Below are positions 38,301 to 44,934 of a stretch of DNA of 64,000 nucleotides, piece after piece. Both the position numbers and the translations under genes were made by a program. The notes under the pieces are model-generated. The model saw nothing but the letters and a program-made list of their open reading frames with translations, did no database searches and was not told the DNA's origin. Position 1 is the first letter of the stretch. Each line of letters opens with the position of its first letter. The DNA comes from Balanoglossus misakiensis. Its lineage: Eukaryota > Hemichordata. The DNA is taken from positions 8,990,001-9,054,000 of the forward strand of contig CM082579.2 in the NCBI GenBank assembly GCA_040954595.2. The letters are read 5' to 3'.

Positions 38301-41300
38301 GTTCGCAAAATGGGGATCTCATGATCGTGTTTTTGTGTCTCTGTGTGTGCGTGTGTCTGTCTGTCTGTCTGTCTGTCTGTGTTTGCGTGTCTGCCACTAT
38401 TTTGAATGGCACGAAGTGAAGGTCACACAAGAGTTTATTTTTTTCCGGTTTGTACACACCTGTTCTATGGTAATGTCCTCTCCAATCTGCCCAGTCACTT
38501 TCAAGGCGCTAATAAACCCAACATTTATGTTGGACACTGTGACCGACGTATCCCCATTGCTGACTTCTATGTTGATGGGCGTTGTCACATTCACGGTTCC
38601 GATGACTATCAGAGATATGTACAGCCCAGAGCTTGGGGCTGACGAGACCGTGACGTCAATGGAGTAGTTCTTGAAGGCTTGATAAAAAGAGAGGAAACGG
38701 TTGTTTCAAGTGAATTTCAATTTATTATGTTTAAAGAAAGAATGGGAGTCGGGGCAGGGGACCAGGCGCGAAACAGAGGATATATCGAAGTCGTGGGTTT
38801 GATATTTAGGCGGTGTATTGTAACATACTGTAAAACGGGAAATTTTCGCGACATCAAAAGCGGTAACTGTTACACGACGATTAATTTTCGCGTTCTCGTA
38901 TTTCACTGAAGGCGTTATCTCCGAAAAACATTTTTGCGCGACTTTTTATTTTTATTTTTTACTCTCGCGTAGCGTAGTTCACGAAAATTTCCCGTTTTAC
39001 AGTATGGCGAATTTAGAATCAGGCGCGTAAGGTCTCCCTCTTGGCCACCACGTCACTTACCAAAATCTTTGAACACGAGAAAACTTTGCATGTTGACATC
39101 TTCCCAAACGTCAGAGGGGTTTCTGGGATCAGTGGCTGCCCAACACCCCCAAGACAGGATATACTTGTCATCCGGGATATCTTGTGACAGGTCACCAGTC
39201 CAGGCGTCGGATTTGGTGATTTCAACCGGTCGATTAAGGTCACTGAACAGCGTGCAAAGACGGAGGCTTTCTTCGTCGCTGTACTTCGTTTCGTTGTAGC
39301 CGTTTGTGGAGTAGGTAAAGGCGTCACACCCGCTCCTGTGTGTAACGGAAACAAACATCGAGATATTAACGCATGTGATAATTGTAGTCTCGGTGGGCAG
39401 GTTGGGTGGCTGAAGGATCGCGCGGCTTGCACTACTGAGGCCAAACCAAGCCGCACGATCCAGTCACTCAACCAGCCCACCAAGACTACAATTATTGCAG
39501 CTACCTGTTCTACCATTGGAGACAACGGCGTGTTAATTGTAGGAGCAGGAGTACGTGTAAGTCACAGGTCATCGAAGAATGTGGGGGGACATCTATGTAC
39601 AGGGTAGGGTGCTCAGGCTAAAAAAAATAATACGTGCTGTTCCGATTACATTGTTTTAAAAAATAGGGTAGGTAGGTAGGTAGGTAGGGAATTTTTTTTA
39701 TTTTGCAATATTTGTATGTCTTTGGCCGCCGTAGTGTGGAATAATGACGTCATAGTTCTTGCGTGATTGGCGGAATTTTCATAAAGTTTGTATATTTGAC
39801 ATCATTATTTTTACTTCCGGTTTACGAAGCTCTAAAATGTTTAGGGTCGGCGGGCTAAAATTAGGCTAGGTCGGGTGATCGGAACAGAAGCCCTCTCTGA
39901 TTGGCTTCTTCGTTGGGCACACCGACACTTTTGACAAAACAGTGACATTTTTTTTATGTTTCATTGTTTTTACCGTTTGGTGCATTCCTCATAACAGACA
40001 TCAGCATCCATACTGTAGATATTTTCTACCAAATACGTTGCCTTCTGGGACATGGCATGGGCACAGGCATATGTCCAGCCGAGGTAGGAGCTGGGCCGCA
40101 AATATTCCCCAGTTGACTTGACCTGCAGGGCGCATGTGCAGATCTCCCCATTGGTCAAAGGCACCTTGCTGTAAACCTCGGTTTCATCGTCGGCAACTGC
40201 GGGCAAAAAAATAATAATCAATAGTCAAAATATGAATAGATAAATAATCTAGTTTGGGACCTATCTTCCGTGACATTACAGCTCAAGAAAAAATTTAAAA
40301 TGACCGGATTTTGCCTTCTTTTCTCAAATGATGCTCATTGTCACCTCCGATACGTTAATTAAATCCGAAGACACCATCTGTCGCGTAACAGTGATCACAT
40401 GGTGGTAGCATACACTCACCGCATTCACGCCCACCAGTGCTTGGCTGCATTAATCCCGTAGCACACTCTGTAATGTTAATAAGACTTGGTATTATAGTCA
40501 TGTAAGTACGACAATTGTACTGCATTAAAAGATATCAAACAGTTTTTTAATGCATATATTTCAATCTACAGCTTTCAAAACACGGGAGCACACTCAGTTC
40601 CTGTCTGGTCCATAGTAGTGATATCGCCGGGATCTTATCGTCTAGTCTGGTTCCCTGCCCCAATCCCACCGCTGGCTGCGCTACGCTAAAGGGAAAGGGT
40701 CAGGCACGGCCTATTGTAAACATGGCTCTCATTGGTCAATACATACGAAAATTAAGTTGTTAAATTGATAAGTTGTTGTAAGATACTCATTTCCCGTTCT
40801 CTCCTTCACCTCCATGAATGTTTATCATTCGATTTCCAACTTTACAACAAACGAAACAAAATAAACTGCCTGGATGAATCTTGATTGGCATACGGACATT
40901 GGAGGCATCCATCTTGTTTCACACCCAGGTTTCTGGGTGTGAAATCGGGCCGTACCTGACCCCTTTCCCTTTAGCGTAGCGCAGCCAGCGGTGGGATTGG
41001 GGCAGGGAACCAGACTACTTATCGTCCAACTCTCAAATTGCGAGTATAATGTACATGTCATGAGAGGAGAACAATTTGATTTCGGGGGTGGGGGGGGGGG
41101 TTGAAGGAGAATTTTTCCAGCCCAGACACTACAGAATTGTTTTTTTCGATTGTCAGTCCACCGTTTTCCCCCGAGGCGTTCATTGCAGAAGAAATTGTTA
41201 TTTTGCTGCACCATCTGCCGAAATGTTATTCTTCAAAAACCCTCCACCCCCCAGAATTCAAACGACCCCCCTTACTCTGTGGACAAGGATCTTCCGACTC

Positions 41301-44300
41301 TCTCCCGACGTCACAGTCCCTCGGCCAGTACGACAACGTAGCGTAGCACCAGGCCGTCGATCTTGCCCCGGACGGGTTTCGACAAAAGTTGTGATTCCCC
41401 AGACCCATTCCCGGCGCAGTTTCGGGAGTGTAGATGGGGGCGCCCTCCGATTCCGTGTTGGCGGCCACATCGGTCCATTTCTTGCAGGTGTACCCGTCAA
41501 CAGTTTGAGTTTCGGTGCCTCGATAATCCGACGCGTCGTCCCTGTTGAAGCAGTGTAAGTTATCTGCGAGAGAGAGAACGAGAGAGGGGGGGGGGGGAGA
41601 GAGAGGCGAGAGAGAGAGAGAGAGAAACGAGAGTGTGATTAAGAATAATGAGACGCGTACTGAATATTTTGCTCCAATTTTTAATTGGCAATTCCTACAC
41701 AAGACACTTTCTTCACATAAGTCCTATTTTTGTGTTCCCGCTCGGTCTGTACCAAATATCACCACTGTCCTGTCAAATAATAGGATAATAGGCAAGCAAA
41801 CAAACAAACCAGACCAAGAATCCGTGCACTCAAACTCATGGATTTCACGCACGTCTTATCTAAAGATGAGGCTTTGTTTTTTCAGTCTTACCTTTTACAA
41901 GAATAGACTCTTCGTTCGACCAGAGTCCGACACCAAGTTTGTTTCTCGCGGCCACTCGGAATCGGTAGATTCTGGAGAATTCCAAATCTGATACCGTGAT
42001 CTCGTTCTCATCGAAACCAGCGTCGGCAAGCGTAGTCCAGTCGGACCGCCGCGACAGCCTGACCTGGAAGACGTAGCCGAGCACTTCGCTGCCAAACGCC
42101 GCGTCCTCTTGGGGCGCGTCCCAGGCAATCGTCAGGGAGTTGCCTTGGACGCTCTTCACGCGTACATTTCCAGGCTGCGATGGCGTACCTAGGATCAATC
42201 CAGACCGCAATGATGTATTTAAAAAAAGCTCGCTTTGCTATTTTTTTCAAGCAAAAGATGTTTACCATGTATGCCATCACCTCTTATTTACGTATGCGGT
42301 CATAAGGGTGTGTCTTAGTCTTAGAGACCATGTACCTATATTTACGTATAAGAAGGACACGTTTGCGACCTAATATTTCTCGAAGTATTACAAAATACAG
42401 ACAAAACACCCAAAATATTACAGTAGCTACGGCGTGTCTCTTCAAAAGTCCAGTATTTGCTGACGTGGGCATTGTTATTGATACAAACAATAGACCTTAT
42501 GTCTGTGCGCGGACGTGTTTATTGTGAAACAAAAGGTCAACTGTGTATTACATATAATAGTATACCTGGTATCTTGATGATGTCGGTAGTTTGCCCCGTC
42601 ACCTCATCTCCCCGTTGGTGAACGGCTCTAATGCGGAATTTGTAGAAGGCGTTCTCCTGCAGCGAATACGGATAGCTGACAATTGTCTTGTTGCTCTGGG
42701 CCACCACCGTGTGCAGCGTCCACTGGGAGTAGGGGTTCTGGTTCCTGGAGACAATGTACTCCACTCTGTACTCGACCACGGGGTCTTCCGGGTGTAGGTA
42801 TTGTTGCCAGGACAACAATATATCCGACGGCATCACGCGCACATCCGGGGCAGGCAGCGGTTCGTAAGCCTGTTCGGCGACGCTCTTTTCTGGGAAATCA
42901 AAGGAAACGGTTATGCTCATATTCACAAAGGGTTTGTGTTTGGTTCCGTTCATAGTTGATGATTGATGATTTATATATTGCTTTCCAAGGCTTCTCGAGC
43001 TCCAGCCCATAAGCAAGGGGTACAGGCGGAAAGTATACACGATACAGTGTTAAAACATGTAAACAATGATACAAAAGATGTATGTGTAGAAAATATTCAA
43101 ACTAGATGTAACATTATAACATTTCAGTATTTTTCAAAAGTGGTTCTCTCTGAGTTTGAAGGCTTTATATACAAAGTTACACAATGCAAGGATCTCTGTT
43201 GAATCCTTTTCATTCATAATTCCGTTCATAGTTGGGTTCACGACAAAGGCTTTCTGGGAACTTACTGATGTACTGGCAACGATGTCCCTCATTGAATTCT
43301 TCGGTGGCACAGTGACACTCTCCATCGCCGTCCACGCCGTGGTCACATGACTCTAACCCGCAGTTACATTCTGCGGACGAAAAAAAACAGAGAAGAGCGT
43401 GAACTCTGTCGTTCGGCATGGGTCATACTCGCCAGCAAATTTAAAGGACGCGCTACGGCTTTAAAGTGACACTGCAGTTACAAACGGCGATTTTGGTCCA
43501 ATTTTACAATTTGAGACGAGAGTTAGTCTGAAGTCAACGCGGCTTGGAATGACTATGTGTGGGAATCGGCACATTGCATGCACTGAGCCCGGGGTGCGGA
43601 TCACTTCATATAAACTGTATAAACCGCCCAAGATCGATAGCATCTGTGCAGTGTCAGACTGGTGCCATTCGAATTACTCATGAATATTAACTGAACACAC
43701 CCCCTGTTAAACGCGTTGCTGCTAAAAAAGCGACATGCGTTACAAGTAGAGCAGTTTAGTATCTACCCGTATTTTGTCCGCTTCAAGTTTGCTTCCAAAA
43801 CTACCGAGCAAAGCGGACAAGATACTATAGATTACAAGTGGAGACATCTTCAAATGACTGGGCATAAAACTTGTGTGGAGGAACACCCCCACAGACTTGT
43901 TCCAACTTCGCTGTCAGTCAAATGCTTACATGGGGCACGGTCACTCCACACAGTGGAGGGGGTCACACAAGTGCCTTTCACATGTGCCGTCAACGCCGCC
44001 CCACAAACACCTGAGCTGAGCCGGTGTAAGGATTAAGACCTCTCCGCAACCCATTGTCTAAGGGACTGAGCCTCAGCGCACATAAACTTTCTGTGTGTGG
44101 ACACAACGCGACTCATAAGCAAAAAAGTATCTCAAATTTACCCTGTAGTGAACCTGGTACTAATTACATGTACATGTACTTGTAATCTACATTGATTGTA
44201 GTTTACTATATCTCGCTTGCCGAAAACATATTTCAGAATAGCTCCAGAAGTCACAAAACCCCCCTTTGTAACACAAGTATTTATTTGTCCACCTTGGAAA

Positions 44301-44934
44301 AGGATTTGTGATTTTTGCAAAAGTCAGTACAAGTGCGCCCGTGGCACGCTGCACCTCTGTCGCGGTGCTGCAGTCATACATGGGGAACGTGAAATGGGAA
44401 TCAATGCTGACGAAAAAATTACAGTGAAAATAGTGCTGTCTCAAAGACTGATTTTTTAGAGTACTCGGCATAGAAATTGTCGAAAGTTAGAAAGTTCTTG
44501 TCTCAGTTGATCTAAATCAAGAAGTTACTGGGATTGCTTTCTGGTAAACGCAAACTGGATAATTGTAACGTTTTTTCTTACGAAACTTAAGCAGAAAGCG
44601 AACAATACTTTTCACCGAGCACTGCGGATCTTCAGATACAGAAACATTATATACTATCCATATTTTCGAGCTTACCTTTTTCACACATCCGACCGTATCT
44701 GTTGGGCGGGCACTCTTCGCACGGCTGGTAGGGATTATGTGTGCATCTCTCGCAGAAGTCAAACAGGGAGCACCCGTAGCGTCGCACCAAGGGAGTGCTG
44801 TCAAGCACCAAGGAGACGCCATCGGCACACAGGCAAGTGATGGGCCCGTGCACCGTCCCATACTCCGCGTCCACCAGTACGGCAGACTGGGCAAACAAGG
44901 CGCAGAGCAAGAACGCAACCCCACACCTCTCCAT
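24449..44934 (-). CDS. Giant multidomain MACPF (perforin-fold) secreted protein
   Basis: About 30 exons encode about 2,290 residues. ATG at 44934 opens a signal peptide (MERCGVAFLLCALFAQSAVL) and TAA is at 24449-24451. Domain order: Cys-rich N-terminus, EGF, FN3, FN3, kringle, PAN/apple-like, PLAT-like, C-type lectin, DNRLRE-like beta region, three TSP1, helical linker, MACPF, and a long beta-rich tail with a second PAN-like stretch. Reading phase agrees at every junction except one (26951 to about 26309). MACPF proteins oligomerise and form membrane pores (complement C6-C9, perforin). C6 shares TSP1, EGF and MACPF, but I know of no described family combining kringle, FN3, lectin and MACPF. 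There is no transmembrane segment, so the protein is predicted to be secreted. Target and activity are unknown. That this is one gene, not two, is supported by the continuous phases and the lack of an internal stop or new signal peptide. Confidence 0.8.
25915..26025. mobile_element. Palindromic MITE-like element
   Basis: Arms ATAAGTCTAGCGCCTTCAC and its near-complement GGCGCTAGACTTAT enclose a second inverted pair (CTCAAAGCGG ... CCGCTTTGAG). The flanking TA on both sides is compatible with a Tc1/mariner-type target. It lies in a MACPF gene intron. Confidence 0.7.
26898..26922. repeat. Poly-A tract
   Basis: About 24 A on plus (poly-T on minus), 29 nt past the end of exon 27 inside an intron. 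It may be a retroposed tail or a slipped homopolymer. Confidence 0.85.
28883..29034. mobile_element. MITE family B, long copy (152 bp) with 9-bp target duplication
   Basis: Ends are TAGACTCTCTCACAGCCC and its inverted form. The flanks CGTTTGGCA (28874-28882) and CGTTTGGCA (29035-29043) are a perfect 9-bp direct repeat. It shares its interior with 37508-37607, which is inverted and lacks about 50 internal bases. Confidence 0.9.
29519..29771. mobile_element. Foldback MITE, about 253 bp
   Basis: Two arms of about 120 bp are near-perfect reverse complements (outer ends TTACCGCCATCTTG ... CAAGATGGCGGTAA) around a short loop of ACTACTACTA. It lies in the MACPF intron between exons 23 and 24. Confidence 0.88.
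30421..31624 (-). other. MACPF gene exons 21-22: MACPF domain
   Basis: Exon 30835-31624 (790 nt) and exon 30421-30692 encode about 350 residues. The family signature [YW]-G-T-H-[FY]-x6-G-G is present as FGTHYTTSVLMGG, with Phe in the first position. Upstream are VGYLGRGYDIFYGNPMNDDG and a Ser/Gly/Ala-rich amphipathic stretch (SYSGLFASGSFSASASY) fitting the first membrane-insertion segment. After the signature, AGFSASGGVGG and the second exon's Ser-rich SMSTSLSQSSASS fit the second. The intron separating them is only 142 nt. MACPF domains refold helices into beta hairpins to make pores. Confidence 0.88.
31933..32102 (-). other. MACPF gene exon 20: helical linker
   Basis: It starts with DCDVW, the closing Cys of the preceding TSP1 repeat. 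A Lys/Glu/Gln/Ala-rich amphipathic stretch follows, including SVSTEQAEMALMDAKQSIAE. This is a predicted coiled coil immediately before the MACPF exon. Phase 1 in, phase 0 out. Confidence 0.7.
32345..34017 (-). other. MACPF gene exons 16-19: three thrombospondin type 1 repeats
   Basis: Exon 33834-34017: WLVGPWTECEQNQECLGG then KRKVSC. Exon 33122-33292: WKYVSRPKATCKGTGKCGFG then PEYYCG, a divergent repeat. Exons 32811-32900 and 32345-32445 together encode the third: YEWVLSSWSECSDMCGAG, then SRYADC and EEKCQNY. TSP1 repeats also precede the MACPF domain in complement C6-C9, so this is the most complement-like part of the protein. Confidence 0.8.
34457..34555. mobile_element. MITE family A, short copy (99 bp) with 9-bp target duplication
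   Basis: The palindrome core is CCCCAATCCCACCG ... CGGTGGGATTGGGG. The right end is CCAGACTA and the left end is a variant. The flanks TAGTCACAC at 34448-34456 and 34556-34564 form a perfect 9-bp duplication. It is the same family as 40643-41017. Confidence 0.9.
34582..35375 (-). other. MACPF gene exons 14-15: beta-rich, DNRLRE-like region
   Basis: Exons are 35044-35375 and 34582-34723. Features include ALSMNFREERHIRYLAIEG, ELALDIYSENLRGWTE, FDDIVDWSGSS and the ending RPRMKVKI. The 'elements, W-T/S-E, then RP-x-hydrophobic' pattern resembles DNRLRE/CBM96-type beta domains. Similarity is by eye only. The exon 14 acceptor (ATTGAAAG) is weak in form but is the only one giving the correct phase. 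Confidence 0.45.
35577..35673 (+). pseudogene. Antisense decayed copy of the gene's own EGF exon
   Basis: The 97 bases are about 90% identical to the minus-strand segment 43233-43329, covering the second half of the EGF exon, its GTAAGT donor and about 30 bases of intron. The copy has the opposite orientation, lies in the intron between exons 13 and 14, has lost one cysteine codon (HRC to HRY) and carries a 1-bp indel in the intronic part. Inclusion of intron sequence shows DNA-level duplication and not retroposition. A long microsatellite adjoins it. Confidence 0.85.
35691..35976. repeat. Compound (CA)n(CATA)n microsatellite
   Basis: About 75 bases of CA-rich repeat lead into about 210 bases of CATA repeat, in the MACPF intron beside the EGF-exon copy. 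The long open frames across it are artefacts. Confidence 0.95.
36010..36559 (-). other. MACPF gene exons 12-13: C-type lectin domain with EPN motif
   Basis: Exon 36265-36559 carries YEAEKTWQEAVDTCLANG, FWVNGYN, WEEGEPN and KCLQLW. The short exon 36010-36089 (80 nt, acceptor AAATAG, donor TTGT|GTGAGT) completes the fold with FDDNIC and KKRFICQ. EPN is the calcium-site motif linked to mannose-type sugar binding in this family, and FDD replaces the usual WND. A carbohydrate-recognition role is therefore plausible. Confidence 0.8.
37508..37607. mobile_element. MITE family B, short copy (100 bp) with 10-bp target duplication
   Basis: Ends are TAGACTCTCTCACAGCCC and GGGCTGTGAGAGAGTCCA. The flanks GTACAACACT at 37498-37507 and 37608-37617 match. 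The interior is the reverse complement of 28883-29034 minus about 50 bases. Confidence 0.9.
37700..38005. repeat. Diverged interspersed repeat
   Basis: It aligns by eye with 22030-22340 through landmarks GTAAACACC, TTCATTGTTTTC, ATATAGCAAAG/ATACAGCAAAG and TTTGGAG. It lies in the intron between exons 10 and 11. Confidence 0.5.
38357..38380. repeat. (TGTC)n microsatellite
   Basis: A short TGTC tract flanked by TG repeats, in the MACPF intron between exons 9 and 10. Confidence 0.85.
38828..39002. mobile_element. MITE with CTGTAAAACGGGAAATTTTC ends and TA target
   Basis: Inverted ends of about 25 bp (CTGTAAAACGGGAAATTTTC ... GAAAATTTCCCGTTTTACAG) are flanked on both sides by TA (38826-38827, 39003-39004). 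A TA duplication suits Tc1/mariner-type or Harbinger-like elements. It lies in the MACPF intron between exons 8 and 9. Confidence 0.85.
39379..39495. mobile_element. Imperfect hairpin element, about 117 bp
   Basis: Arms start ATAATTGTAGTCT and are imperfect reverse complements over about 50 bp (GGTGGGC, GGTTG, GGATCG, GCGGCTTG landmarks) around a short loop. It lies close to the exon 8 acceptor. I see no clear target duplication. Confidence 0.6.
39666..39689. repeat. (GGTA)n microsatellite
   Basis: Five to six GGTA units in the MACPF intron between exons 7 and 8. Confidence 0.85.
40643..41017. mobile_element. MITE family A, long copy (375 bp) with 9-bp target duplication
   Basis: Terminal inverted repeats of about 68 bp begin TAGTCTGGTTCCCTGCCCC. 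The flanks CTTATCGTC at 40634-40642 and 41018-41026 are a perfect 9-bp direct repeat, the length typical of Mutator-like elements. The interior has no transposase frame. Confidence 0.92.
41276..41563 (-). other. MACPF gene exon 5: kringle domain
   Basis: A 288-nt phase-1/phase-1 exon contains six cysteines in kringle spacing and the expected landmarks: DYRGTETQTVDGYTCKKW, HNFCRNPSGA, TAWCYATL and a final CP. Kringles mediate protein binding in plasminogen-type proteases; none is known to me in a canonical MACPF protein. Confidence 0.9.
41566..41632. repeat. GA-rich/poly-G low-complexity tract at the kringle acceptor
   Basis: Purine-rich on plus, hence the pyrimidine tract immediately upstream of the kringle exon acceptor on minus (CTCTCTCGCAG). 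It is partly functional splice sequence. Confidence 0.8.
41892..42188 (-). other. MACPF gene exon 4: fibronectin type III domain 2
   Basis: A 297-nt phase-1/phase-1 exon opens TPSQPGNVRV, with SLTIAWDAP (strand B Trp), YVFQVRLS (strand C) and YRFRVAARNKLG (strand F). It is an evident full FN3 fold. Confidence 0.88.
42566..42889 (-). other. MACPF gene exon 3: fibronectin type III domain 1
   Basis: A 324-nt phase-1/phase-1 exon. FN3 hallmarks are PAPDVRV at the start, the strand-B Trp in DILLSWQQY, VEYRVEYIV in strand C and FYKFRIRAVHQRG in strand F. Confidence 0.85.
43266..43370 (-). other. MACPF gene exon 2: EGF-like module
   Basis: A 105-nt exon has six cysteines in the order C-x-C-x4-C-x8-C-x-C-x10-C (CNCGLESCDHG ... 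GECHCATEEF ... HRCQ). It ends ATCA|GTAAGT in phase 1. An antisense decayed copy of this exon and its donor-side intron lies at 35577-35673. Confidence 0.8.
44676..44934 (-). other. MACPF gene exon 1: signal peptide and Cys-rich start
   Basis: The leader of about 23 residues is followed by a Cys-rich segment with CLCADG, FCERC and CEECPPNRYGRMC. The last of these resembles the end of a laminin-type EGF module and continues into the EGF exon. The donor is AAAAAG|GTAAGC, phase 1. Confidence 0.75.

Larger units (their letters stand above)
37215..38677 (-). other. MACPF gene exons 9-11: PLAT-like and unassigned region
   Basis: Exons are 38460-38677 (acceptor ATCAAG), 38157-38256 (donor GCC|GTATAG) and 37215-37418. 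The first encodes beta strands (NYSIDVTVSS, GLYISLIVIG, VTGQIGEDITIEQ) running into IVIRMDTVTV, resembling a PLAT/LH2 sandwich. The third ends in a charged DKEDAARRRRAAEG stretch. The domain name is a suggestion only; the phases 1-0-1-1 are consistent. Confidence 0.45.
39061..40467 (-). other. MACPF gene exons 6-8: Cys linker and PAN/apple-like region
   Basis: Exons are 40420-40467 (48 nt, two Cys), 39974-40196 and 39061-39335. The joined sequence contains CYEECTKR followed by SGCDAFTYSTNGYNETKY and LRLCTLFSDL. The C-x3-C ... C-x-A-F-x-Y ... C-x-L-F pattern is that of PAN/apple modules. Earlier cysteines (ICTCALQV, YACAHAM) may belong to a WSC-like or extended module. The assignment is tentative. 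Confidence 0.55.

Noticed and set aside
38745-38767. GGGGCAGGGGACCAGG taken as a third family A element end
   Set aside because: Only one short end matches; there is no partner end and no target duplication.
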